Part shown: piece by piece, positions 37,254-47,300 of the stretch
Numbering within the stretch: position 1 is the stretch's first letter
Layout of the letters: the number at the start of each line of letters is the position of its first letter
Assembly (NCBI RefSeq): GCF_000733765.1
Contig: NZ_JPOG01000001.1
Location: 2,542,001 to 2,606,000, forward strand
Reading direction: 5' to 3'
From: Algiphilus aromaticivorans DG1253
GTDB taxonomy: Bacteria; Pseudomonadota; Gammaproteobacteria; Nevskiales; Nevskiaceae
Length of the DNA: 64,000 nucleotides
The notes under the pieces: generated by a model
Database searches by the model: none
Told to the model about the DNA's origin: nothing
What the model saw: the letters and a program-made list of their open reading frames with translations, nothing else
Position numbers and translations under genes: made by a program

Positions 37254-37356
37254 GCACAGATTTCACAGATAGAAGCAGATTTTCCGCTTGTGGTGAGCGC
37301 TGACTTCGTCAACGCTCACCAACAGACGATCCCCTGAATCTGTGGAATCTGTGGCT
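37254..37356. repeat. Dispersed repeat with ATCTGTG arms, copy 2
   Basis: The left arm GCACAGATTTCACAGAT is at 37254-37270; the right arm AATCTGTGGAATCTGTGGCT is at 37337-37356. The centre is an 8-bp stem plus a 4-bp inner stem (37292-37320), with the core GCGCTGACTTCGTCA shared with copy 1. It lies between the convergent ends of the serine hydrolase and nitH genes, the same type of location as copy 1. Confidence 0.75.
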
Positions 37357-37381
37357 ATCAATTCGGCCCCAGCAGCATGGT

Positions 37382-38655
<1,274 letters not shown>

Positions 38656-38659
<4 letters not shown>

Positions 38660-38940
38660 TCGAATGCCTCCACGGTGATGCGCGCGGCCGGCTCCTCGGC
38701 GTAGCGCGCGGCGACTTCCTCGATCTGCCGGATCTGCTGAAAGGCCTGGCCGCAGCCGAAGCCGTATTTGTCGGCCACACGCTGGCTGGCGTGCTCCAGT
38801 GCGGCGCGCGAGCGCGCAACGAAATCGCTCAGCGCGCAGGACTCGCCGACAGCGAAGGCCTCGCGAATGCTGCTCGACGGCGAGTAGCAGGCCATGGTCG
38901 TATCGTCCGGCAGGCGGATACGGAATCGTGTTTCAGGCAT
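38656..38940 (-). CDS. nitG: Nit1C small protein, MSMEG_0570 family
   Basis: 94 residues from the ATG at 38940; the frame is open further up, but that part overlaps nitF in another frame. It starts MPETRFRIRLPDDTTMACYSP and has a cysteine-containing region (GESCALSDFVARSRAAL; KYGFGCGQAFQQI). It is small and probably soluble, with no known activity, and its family is found only in Nit1C-type clusters and called nitrogen-starvation response. It overlaps nitF by 8 nt and nitH by 4 nt, so all three are translationally coupled. Confidence 0.85.
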
Positions 38941-39952
38941 GGTTGGTCCTCTGCTGCGGAATAGTGTTCGGCGCGAGGCCAAGCACCGGCTCACGCGCCA
39001 GATCCCAGGCCACGCGCCGGGCGTCGCCGGCGGATAGCCGCAGCACGGGCTGAGCCGTACAGCATCCGACCGTGGCGCAGGCGATATCGCGCTCGGCGAA
39101 ACGCGCGGCCACCGCGCCTTCCTGTTCCGGCGGCACGGCGAGTACGTAGCCGAAGCTCGGGAAGGCCTCCAGCAGCCAGCGCTCGGCATCGGTGCTGCTC
39201 GGCCGCGGCACCGCGTCGATGGCGATCTCGGCGCCGCAACCGGCGGCTTCCAGCAGCATCAGCGCCGAGCCCAGCGCGCCGGCCTGACTGATGTCGCGGG
39301 CAGCCCGGCAAAGGCCGGCCTCGGCCAACTCCGGAAGCAGCGCCAGATCACCCTGCAGCCGCGCGCTCGGCGCATCGGTGGCGGCGTCCCAGTGCGGAAA
39401 GACACCGCGGTAACCGCCGCGCAGATCTATCGCGACCATCAGCGCATCGCCGGGGCGGGCGGCGCTCCCCGGCAGCAACGCCGCGGCGCGGCCGAGCACC
39501 GCCACGGCCAACTGCAGCCCGCCGGCGCGGCTGTTGCTGTGGCCCCCGACCACCGGCACGCCGAAGGCGCGCGCGGCCGCGGCCATACCTTCCATGACCG
39601 GCGCCAGCTGCAGGCTGTCGGCGGCCCAGACGGCGTCGACCACCGCCATCGGCCGCCCGCCCATGGCCGCGATATCGGAGCAGTTCACCATCACTCCGCA
39701 CCAGCCGGCGAACCAGGGATCGGCCGCGACGAACTCCTGAATGAAGCCCTCGATGGCGAAGAGCAGCCAACCCTCGCCATCGGTAATCGCGGCGGCGTCG
39801 TCGCCATTGGCCACGGCGGGCGCGCCCGGCACGGTGGTGTCGCCGAGGGCGGCCAGAGCGTGGGCAATATCGCGCTTGCCGGCCAGTCCGCGGCTCTGCC
39901 GCAGGCCGCTGCACAGCCGCGCCAGCCGCACGCTGTCGGCATCCGCGGCCAT
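38933..39952 (-). CDS. nitF: Nit1C AIR-synthase-like protein (Sll0787 family)
   Basis: 339 residues from the ATG at 39952; the longer frame to 40243 is antisense-frame read-through of nitE. It has a PurM/AIR-synthase-like fold: ANGDDAAAITDGEGWLLFAI with the acidic ATP/Mg site, GVMVNCSDIAAMGGRPMAVV, VPVVGGHSNSR and DISQAGALGSALML. Such proteins use ATP to activate an amide, formyl or similar carbonyl. Here the substrate is unknown, perhaps a derivative made by the cluster's radical SAM and GNAT enzymes. It touches nitE by 1 nt and overlaps nitG by 8 nt. Confidence 0.87.
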   Translation of the reverse strand: MAADADSVRLARLCSGLRQSRGLAGKRDIAHALAALGDTTVPGAPAVANGDDAAAITDGEGWLLFAIEGFIQEFVAADPWFAGWCGVMVNCSDIAAMGGRPMAVVDAVWAADSLQLAPVMEGMAAAARAFGVPVVGGHSNSRAGGLQLAVAVLGRAAALLPGSAARPGDALMVAIDLRGGYRGVFPHWDAATDAPSARLQGDLALLPELAEAGLCRAARDISQAGALGSALMLLEAAGCGAEIAIDAVPRPSSTDAERWLLEAFPSFGYVLAVPPEQEGAVAARFAERDIACATVGCCTAQPVLRLSAGDARRVAWDLAREPVLGLAPNTIPQQRTNHA

Positions 39953-40533
39953 CAGGCGGTCTCCGTCTGCTGTGCCGGGTAGAGCGCGATATCCGTCTGC
40001 GGCACGGCCGGGTAGCGATCCAGATCCGCCGCCATTAATGCGTGCGGTGCGCCGCGAACTTCGACCGCCGCCAGACTCTGCCAGTGCAGGCGTGTGAAGA
40101 GCGGCACGTTGGCCTGCTGCACGCGTGCCAGGAAGCGCCGGCAGCCCAGCGCGCGCGCGTGGCCGACGGCGAAGCCGATCAGCGCGCTGCCCAGCCAGGC
40201 CGCGCGCCGGTAGTCGCGCGCCACGGCCAGGCGCGAACCCCACCAGATGCCGTCGGCATCGCGATGGATGCGCACGGTGCCGACCACCGTTTCGGGCTGG
40301 CCGGCGACGCAGGCGATAGCCGCCAGCGCGATGGCGACGCCATCAAGCTCGTCCGTGTCGTCGCCGTCGAAGAGGCCCTGCTCGCCGCAGAAGACCGTAC
40401 GCCGCAACGCCGCGCAGCCGGCGCGCTCCCAGGCGGCCTGCGCGCGGCGAATACGGTACTCGCCCGGGCGAAATGCAAAGGGAGGCGCGTCGAACATCGC
40501 TCCGGAGCTGGCGTCGGTCGTGGCCTGGAGCAT
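39952..40533 (-). CDS. nitE: Nit1C GNAT-like acetyltransferase (MSMEG_0567/Sll0786 family)
   Basis: 193 residues. The GNAT core is visible: VVGTVRIHRDADGIWWGSRLAV, then the acetyl-CoA loop region VARDYRRAAWLGSALIGF and ALGCRRFLARVQQANVPLF. The N-terminal part FRPGEYRIRRAQ and RRTVFCGEQGLF is typical of this subfamily. It probably acylates a small cluster intermediate; the substrate is unknown. The ATG at 40533 lies 2 nt after the radical SAM stop, and the stop overlaps the nitF start by 1 nt. Confidence 0.87.
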   Translation of the reverse strand: MLQATTDASSGAMFDAPPFAFRPGEYRIRRAQAAWERAGCAALRRTVFCGEQGLFDGDDTDELDGVAIALAAIACVAGQPETVVGTVRIHRDADGIWWGSRLAVARDYRRAAWLGSALIGFAVGHARALGCRRFLARVQQANVPLFTRLHWQSLAAVEVRGAPHALMAADLDRYPAVPQTDIALYPAQQTETA

Positions 40534-41568
40534 TCTCAGTCCTCGTAGGTCGACAGGCTGGAGCAGGCGCCGCAGCGGCCGCAGCCGGCCTTGATGTCGC
40601 GCGCGCGCAGCCCGGCCTCGGCGAGCATGCGGCCCAGCGGCTGCAGGATCGAGCGCATGAAGGCCGCGTCCGGCGGTGGATGCTCGGCCAGCGGCGTGCC
40701 GCCCACGGGGACGAAGGGCACGACGAAGGGATAGACGCCGAGCGCGATGAGGCGCTCGGAAGTCTCCAGGATCGCCGAGGCCGAATCGCCCAGGCCAGCC
40801 AGGATGTAGGTGCTGACCTGGCCGCGGCCGAAGACGGCGACGGCGTCGGCGAAGGCCGCCATGTACTGCTCGACATCGGCCTCGGCCTTGCCGGGCATGA
40901 TGCGCGCCCGCACCTCGGGCGTGACGGCCTCCAGATGCATGCCCAGGCTGTCGACGCCGGCCGCCTTCAGGCGGTCGAACCAGACCGGATCGTCCGGCGG
41001 CTCGCACTGCGCCTGGATGGGGATGTCGACGGCGGCGCGCACGGCGAAGGCCGATTCGCAGAGCAGCGCCGCACCGCGGTCGGTGAAGTTGGGCGTGCCC
41101 GTGGTCATCACCATGTGGCGCACGCCGTCCATGCGCACGGCGGCGCGCGCGACCTCGGCGAGGTGTTCGGGCAGCTTGCGGTTGATGGTGCGGCCGGCCG
41201 CCAGGGACTCGCCGATGGCGCAGAACTGGCACGACGTGTCGCGCCGGCCGTAGCGCACGCAGGTCTGCAGCACGGTGGTGGCGAGCACATCGGTGCCATG
41301 CAGCTGGGCGATCTTCCAGTAGGGCACGCCGTCCAGGGTCTGCAGGCCGTAGAAGCGCGGCGCCTCCGGGAAGCGGATATCGCCGACGTGGGCGCCGTCG
41401 CGCGTGAGTTGCACGGCGCCATTGGCACCGCTGGCGCCGGCCTCGAAGGGCGACACGGCCGCGGAGCGGCTGTGCACCGGCACCATCACCGTCTGGCCGT
41501 TGATCTGCACGGCCTTGTGGTCGGAGGGCCCGGCGCCGCCGCGGCGGCTGGGCGCGCCCGCGGATTCG

Positions 41569-42618
<1,050 letters not shown>

Positions 42619-42622
42619 GTCG

Positions 42623-43105
42623 CTACACCGTCCAGGTGTCGATGATCACGGCGTTCTCGCGCTTGTGCAGCAGATTGAGATCGAGCACATCGAGCGGGTT
42701 GATGGGCACGATGCCCGGCTGCAGCGAGGGCTCGCCGTGACCGTAGAGCGCCTGCAGGGCGAAGCGGCAGGCGTAGACCTTGCCACCCTCCTCCATGAAG
42801 GCCGCCAGCTGGTTGTTGAAGTTCTGGTGGCCCGGAAAGGCCTCGTCGCCCAGGGTCGGGAAGCCGCGCTGCACGCCCAGCGTCACGCCCGGGCCGTAGA
42901 GCAGCACGGTGGTCTCGAAGCCCTTGCGCAGCAGGCGCTTGGCCTGCAGCAGATTGACGAGGCCGATGGAGCCCTCGAAGGCCACGGTGTGGAAGGTGAC
43001 CAGCGCCTTCTGGCCGGCCTCGGCCTGGACATCCTCGAAGACCTTCTCCTCGTAATCGACGAAGAAGTCGCCTTTCTTGTGTGCGGGTTTATCGACTGCG
43101 GGCAT
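42623..43105 (-). CDS. nitB: Nit1C nitrogen-starvation response protein, MSMEG_0572/Sll0783 family
   Basis: 160 residues from the ATG at 43105, with AGGAGC 6 nt upstream. It starts [20 protein letters not shown]. The body reads [39 protein letters not shown] and [17 protein letters not shown]. That pattern resembles DsrE-like alpha/beta proteins, with a cysteine in a possible active position (weak inference). It is the first gene of the Nit1C operon, about 60 nt downstream of a sigma-54-type promoter. The upstream frame to 43339 contains that promoter and is not coding. Confidence 0.87.
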   Translation of the reverse strand: MPAVDKPAHKKGDFFVDYEEKVFEDVQAEAGQKALVTFHTVAFEGSIGLVNLLQAKRLLRKGFETTVLLYGPGVTLGVQRGFPTLGDEAFPGHQNFNNQLAAFMEEGGKVYACRFALQALYGHGEPSLQPGIVPINPLDVLDLNLLHKRENAVIIDTWTV

Positions 43106-43166
43106 GGAATGCTCCTGATGCGGGATGGATATGCGCCGGCTGTATGAGTGCCGGTATCCCAATAGG

Positions 43167-43182
43167 CGCAACCGATGTGCCA
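43167..43182 (-). promoter_or_regulatory. Sigma-54 promoter of the Nit1C operon
   Basis: On the minus strand TGGCAC-ATCGG-TTGCG. This has the exact -24 (GG) and -12 (GC) elements and correct spacing for the consensus TGGCACN5TTGCW; only the last base departs. The -12 lies about 63 nt upstream of the nitB ATG. It fits the nitrogen-starvation role of the family. Confidence 0.75.
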
Positions 43183-43229
43183 TTGCCCACGCCACGAATC
43201 CATACAAGGCGAGACATTGCTGTTCGCCA

Positions 43230-43245
43230 TGGCATTTTTCTTGCT
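43230..43245 (+). promoter_or_regulatory. Second sigma-54-like site, toward the MocR gene
   Basis: TGGCAT-TTTTC-TTGCT on the plus strand, with the invariant GG and GC at the right distance and one -24 mismatch. It points to the MocR/GntR gene 142 nt downstream. It is weaker than the opposite one and may be chance. Confidence 0.4.
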
Positions 43246-43302
43246 GGACGTGCTGATCAAGGCAGCACTGTCGCAACCTCAAGCCGTCGCCCGCGGCGCG
43301 CT

Positions 43303-43319
43303 GCGGCATGCCATGCCGC
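43303..43319. promoter_or_regulatory. Palindrome in the nit-mocR spacer
   Basis: GCGGCAT-GCC-ATGCCGC, a 7-bp perfect inverted repeat 67 nt before the MocR start. A second inverted repeat GTGCTG-N7-CAGCAC lies at 43250-43268. Either could be the regulator's operator; no direct evidence separates them. Confidence 0.4.
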
Positions 43320-43334
43320 CTCAAGGGGCGCACC

Positions 43335-43351
43335 TGCACCGCATTGGCGCA
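43335..43351. promoter_or_regulatory. NtrC-box-like enhancer site
   Basis: TGCACC-GCATT-GGCGCA has the same length and layout as the NtrC consensus TGCACC-N5-GGTGCA with one mismatch. It lies about 160 nt upstream of the nit sigma-54 promoter, a normal enhancer distance. It is 36 nt before the MocR start codon. Confidence 0.6.
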
Positions 43352-43386
43352 GCCGCATCACGCATTGACCGACCAGGAGGCCGGAC

Positions 43387-44802
43387 ATGTCGCTGGATAT
43401 CAGCCGCTGGAATCTGCGCATCCGCAGCAGCGCCGCCCCGGCCTACCGCGCCATCGCCGACGTCATCGGCGAGGACATCGACAGCGGCCGACTGGTCGCC
43501 CACCAGCGCCTGCCGCCGGTGCGCGAACTGGCGCAGCGCCTGGGGCGCAACTTCACCACCGTGGCGCGCGGCTACGCCGAGGCTGCCCGACGCGGCCTGA
43601 TCGTCAGCCGCCCCGGCACCGGCACGCGCGTCGCCGAGCGTGTCCGCACCGGCGCGGTGCGCCGCGCCGGGCCGGCCGGGCTGCCGGATATGATGATGAA
43701 CATGGCGCCGGAGCCGGAGGACAGCGCGCTCACCGCGCGCCTGTGGCAGGGCTTCGCCGGCATCGTCGACCGGCAGGAGGCGACCACGCTCTGGTCGCTG
43801 CTGCGCTACGACGAAGCCGGCGGCCCGCCCGAGGATCGCGCCGCCGGCGCGCATTGGCTGTCCGCCCACCTGCCCGAAGTCAGCGCCGAGCGCGTGCTCG
43901 TCTTTCCCGGCGTGCAGGCCGCGCTATTGGCGCTGCTCATGACGCTGGCCCGCCCAGGCGACCGCGTCGCCTGCGAGGCGATCACCTATTCCGGTCTCAA
44001 GGGCCTGGCCGCACAGCTGGGCATAGAGCTGATCGGGCTGCACAGCGATCGGCAGGGTCTCGACCCCGATGCCTTCGCCGCGCTCTGCGCCACCGACCCA
44101 CCAGCCGCCCTCTACTGCAACCCGACCGTACAGAACCCGACAACGGCGACCCTGCCCGCCGAGCGCCGCCGCGCCATCGCCGACATCGCGCGCCGATACA
44201 ACGTGCCCATCATCGAGGACGACCCCTACCGGCCGCTGACGCCGGAGGCGCCACCGCCGCTGGCCGCGCTGGCGCCCGAGCTGTGCTTCTACGCCACCGG
44301 CCTGGCCAAGTGCCTGGGCGCGGGCCTGCGCGTGGCCTACGTGGCCGTGCCGCAGGCGCGCTACCAGGCAAGGCTGGCCGCGGCCATGCGCTCGACCATG
44401 GTGATGCCGGTGCCCTTCATGGTGCGGCTGGCGACGCAGTGGCTGCAAGACGGCACGGTCGATGTGGCCGCCGAAGCCATCCGGCGCGAATCGGCGCAGC
44501 GCCAGCGGCTGGCGGCCGACATCCTCGCCGGCACCGGCTTTGCCGCCGCGCCCAATGGCTTCCACCTCTGGCTGCCCCTGCCGGCACACAGCAGCGCGGC
44601 GCGCTTCGCAGCCGACCTGCGCGCGCGCGGTTGCGCCGTGGTGGCCTCCGACGCCTTCAGCGTGGTCGGAGCGCCGAAGCCTGCCGTGCGCGTCTGCCTG
44701 GGCGGCCCCGTCTCGCGCAGTGGCTGTCGCGACATGCTGCAGGCCGTGGCGGCCGAGCTAGTGGCCGCAACGGACGGCGTCGCCGCCCGCGCGACCGACT
44801 GA
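43387..44802 (+). CDS. MocR-type regulator: GntR helix-turn-helix fused to aminotransferase fold
   Basis: 471 residues. The winged-helix GntR domain (about 10-80) contains RLPPVRELAQRLGRNFTTVARGYAEA and the wing RPGTGTRV. The rest is a fold-type I aminotransferase domain with VLVFPGVQAALLAL, YCNPTVQNPT and EDDPYRPL. The PLP lysine region is FYATGLAKCLGAGLRV. MocR regulators bind PLP or a PLP-amino acid adduct and control a neighbouring operon. It is divergent from nitB, with a shared 281-nt spacer full of promoter and palindrome elements, so it is the likely local regulator of the nit cluster (inference). It has a good ribosome site (AGGAGG). Its 3' end abuts the DUF6351 gene with no gap. Confidence 0.88.
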   Translation: MSLDISRWNLRIRSSAAPAYRAIADVIGEDIDSGRLVAHQRLPPVRELAQRLGRNFTTVARGYAEAARRGLIVSRPGTGTRVAERVRTGAVRRAGPAGLPDMMMNMAPEPEDSALTARLWQGFAGIVDRQEATTLWSLLRYDEAGGPPEDRAAGAHWLSAHLPEVSAERVLVFPGVQAALLALLMTLARPGDRVACEAITYSGLKGLAAQLGIELIGLHSDRQGLDPDAFAALCATDPPAALYCNPTVQNPTTATLPAERRRAIADIARRYNVPIIEDDPYRPLTPEAPPPLAALAPELCFYATGLAKCLGAGLRVAYVAVPQARYQARLAAAMRSTMVMPVPFMVRLATQWLQDGTVDVAAEAIRRESAQRQRLAADILAGTGFAAAPNGFHLWLPLPAHSSAARFAADLRARGCAVVASDAFSVVGAPKPAVRVCLGGPVSRSGCRDMLQAVAAELVAATDGVAARATD

Positions 44803-47256
44803 TCAGTCCGCGTTGGCCCGCGCCGCGCGCCAGCGCAACGACACCGGCTCGGGCAGACGCTGGCGTCCGCCAATGCTCGGCCAGATCAGGCTCTCTTCGA
44901 CGTCACCGGCGGCGGGTCGCGTGTAGTCGCAGACGCCTTCCGGGAAGATCGCGGCGATCTCGTTCAGCTGCTCGGCCGTCAGATCCGCCTCGTAGTCGCG
45001 CGCGTCCACCGGCTTCTTCTGGCAGCGGATGATGTCGCCGCTGCGCGGCATGCCGGCGACCATGCGCGGTGTGCTCGTGACCGGCAGCGCGATGGCGCAG
45101 GGACCAATCCCGCTATCGAAATTCTCGGGCACGTCGACGCGCAATGACAACTCGGCGCCCGAGAGCACCTCCACACCGGGCAGCCCGAGGATAGCGGTGA
45201 GCGTCGGCAGCAGTGGCGCCTCCAGCCCCAGCGGCCCGAGCAGGGTGCCGGGCAGCTCCAGACGACCGCCGATAGTGCCGAAAGAACAGCGGTCCTCGGC
45301 CATCGCCGGCTTGGCATCAATGACGCGCGCAATGCGCTCCGGGGCGCCGCCGAAGCCGGTGGCAGCCTCGGCAGCTGCGAGAGCGTCGAGCCAGTCATCC
45401 ATCAGCGGATAGACGTCGGGCTGGGTCAGTACGCCGCGGAAGATGCTCTGGGTGGCACCGCCGCCCGCGCGCGGGCGCAGCCTATCGCGCACCGTGAAGG
45501 GCCGGATCGCTTCGTGGATATTGGCCACCGGAATCAGGTCCAGATAGGCCGCGATATCGATGAAGGGCGTCTCGGCCAGCGCACCGCGACCGATGACACC
45601 GCCGAGCCGGTAGGTGATGCGTTCGACCTCCGGATGCATGACCATGCGCGCCGCTTCCCACTGGCCGTCGATGTCGTAGCCGCCGATGTTGCGATTGAGA
45701 TCGAGGAACTCGGCGAAGCTGATCGCCCCGTCGTTGAAGGCCTCGAGCCCGTACTGCACGCCGGTGTTATCCAGCGGCCGCCGCGCCACCATCACGCCGT
45801 GCTCCGGATGCGGCATGGTGCCGAAGATATTGACGTTGGCGTCCTGGATAGCGCAGCGCGCGCCGGTGGGATTGTCCTCCGGGTGATAACGCTGCTCGGA
45901 AGTGGCGCCGCAGCCGGAACCGGCGGTCGGATCGAGGCGGTCGAGGAAGGCGTCCTCCCAGGAGCTGCAGATGGCGTTGAGCTGATTGCCCGACAGCGCG
46001 TTGTGGCCATTGACCGACCACTGCTTGCGCTGCGTCCAGTCCAGATCGCTGCGCTCGTAGTAATCCAGCAGCAGGCCGCAGTCGGCGACGGTCATCGCCG
46101 TCGAGGGAATATCCGCGAAGGTTGCCGTCGGCAGGCCGGCCGAGAGCAGCCCCGGCGCGTTATTGGCCGCGTTGTATTGCTGCAGCGCCGCACCCGAGCC
46201 GTTGGTGCCGACGACGCGCGCGACCTCGCCGTAGTTCTCGGCGATGTGCTCCTTCATCATCATCGACGTCTCGATACTGATCAGCGGATTGCAGTGATTG
46301 CCGTAAGCCGACAGCGTGTTGTGCACGGTGATGTCGCCCGAGCCGAGCCGGTCCGAAACGCCGGCGAGATTGATCAGCAGCGCGTCGCCGGAGATCGAGG
46401 TCAGGTCCGGAAAGCCGCCGAGCACGAAATCGGTCGTGCTGGTGCCCTGCCCATAACCGTGGCCGCAGGACTCGCCATAGACGTAATAGACATTGCCGTT
46501 CCAGCTCACCGGCTCGAAGGGATCTTCCGGGCTCCGCGACGCCGGATCGTCGAGCACGGCGAGACGGGCGATGCCGCGGTTGATGACGCGCGTCTCGACG
46601 CGCGCGACATAGGGCACCGTCTTGCCCTCGTCGGTCTGCGTCGACAGCGTGCCGGCCGGGTAGCCCTCGAAGGGGTTCTCGACCTCGACCCAGTCCTGCG
46701 TAAGCTGCCGCGCGAACCACTGCATCCTGGGCTCGGCCGAGCAGGCCGGGCCCATGGCCGGCTCGAGGCCATTGTCCTCGGTGCGGCAATTGAAGGGCGT
46801 CTGATGCGGGCCGGAGAGGATCGGGCCGCTGACCGGATGATTGATCACCGTCAGCGTCGCACGGCGCGCGCCGGCCGGGCCGCTGGCCGTGGCGCGGATG
46901 CGGTTCTCGCCCTCGACCAGGCCCTCGACCAGGCCGCGCCACTCGCCATCCTCACGCCGCACAAAGGCTGCCGTCACATCGCGGCTACCGGCACGCACCT
47001 GCAGGCTGTCCTCCGCGGCCAGGCCGCGTACGGCCATCAGCACATCGCCGCCGGTCACAGCGTCGGGCAATGTCGAGACGGTGAGCAGGTCGAACTCGCC
47101 GTTGGCGAGCGGCGGTGTCTTCAGGGTGTGATAGTCGGCTTCAACACTACGGCTACCGGCGCCGTCACCAGCACCGACAGCGGGCGGCTCGGAACCGCCA
47201 CAGGCCACAAGCAGAAGCGCCGCCAGCGCCGCGGGCGGAAGGAATCTCGTAAGCAT
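44803..47256 (-). CDS. DUF6351 family lipoprotein
   Basis: 817 residues from the ATG at 47256 (GAGGAGA 7 nt upstream). A lipoprotein signal ends LLLVAC, giving lipidated Cys18 or so in ALLLVACGG. The middle part has the family strings LTVINHPVSGPILSGPHQTP and FNCRTEDNGLEPAMGPACS; later VVGTNGSGAALQQYNAAN resembles a nucleophile-elbow or glycine loop, and RWSVNGHNALSGN-type text follows. Many cysteines occur in pairs, which suits a secreted, disulfide-bonded protein. The family has no proven activity; an alpha/beta-hydrolase-like esterase role is only my guess. It is followed by the MATE gene upstream on the same strand, and ends exactly at the MocR stop. Confidence 0.8.
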   Translation of the reverse strand: MLTRFLPPAALAALLLVACGGSEPPAVGAGDGAGSRSVEADYHTLKTPPLANGEFDLLTVSTLPDAVTGGDVLMAVRGLAAEDSLQVRAGSRDVTAAFVRREDGEWRGLVEGLVEGENRIRATASGPAGARRATLTVINHPVSGPILSGPHQTPFNCRTEDNGLEPAMGPACSAEPRMQWFARQLTQDWVEVENPFEGYPAGTLSTQTDEGKTVPYVARVETRVINRGIARLAVLDDPASRSPEDPFEPVSWNGNVYYVYGESCGHGYGQGTSTTDFVLGGFPDLTSISGDALLINLAGVSDRLGSGDITVHNTLSAYGNHCNPLISIETSMMMKEHIAENYGEVARVVGTNGSGAALQQYNAANNAPGLLSAGLPTATFADIPSTAMTVADCGLLLDYYERSDLDWTQRKQWSVNGHNALSGNQLNAICSSWEDAFLDRLDPTAGSGCGATSEQRYHPEDNPTGARCAIQDANVNIFGTMPHPEHGVMVARRPLDNTGVQYGLEAFNDGAISFAEFLDLNRNIGGYDIDGQWEAARMVMHPEVERITYRLGGVIGRGALAETPFIDIAAYLDLIPVANIHEAIRPFTVRDRLRPRAGGGATQSIFRGVLTQPDVYPLMDDWLDALAAAEAATGFGGAPERIARVIDAKPAMAEDRCSFGTIGGRLELPGTLLGPLGLEAPLLPTLTAILGLPGVEVLSGAELSLRVDVPENFDSGIGPCAIALPVTSTPRMVAGMPRSGDIIRCQKKPVDARDYEADLTAEQLNEIAAIFPEGVCDYTRPAAGDVEESLIWPSIGGRQRLPEPVSLRWRAARANAD

Positions 47257-47300
47257 CGGGTGTCTCCTCGGCTGCAATAGTCTTTTTTCTGTCACAAAGG

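Noticed and set aside
38941-39189. Longer nitG with 83 extra residues
   Set aside because: The extra part is out-of-frame nitF sequence; the family starts at MPETRF.
40244-41232. Fusion of a large Arg-rich N-terminal part to the GNAT protein
   Set aside because: The frame upstream of 40533 is out-of-frame radical SAM gene; GNAT homology begins at MLQATT.
43308-45032. 574-codon plus-strand frame across the MocR gene
   Set aside because: Arg/Pro/Ala-rich out-of-frame reading of the MocR gene; the real frame starts at 43387 and has all motifs.
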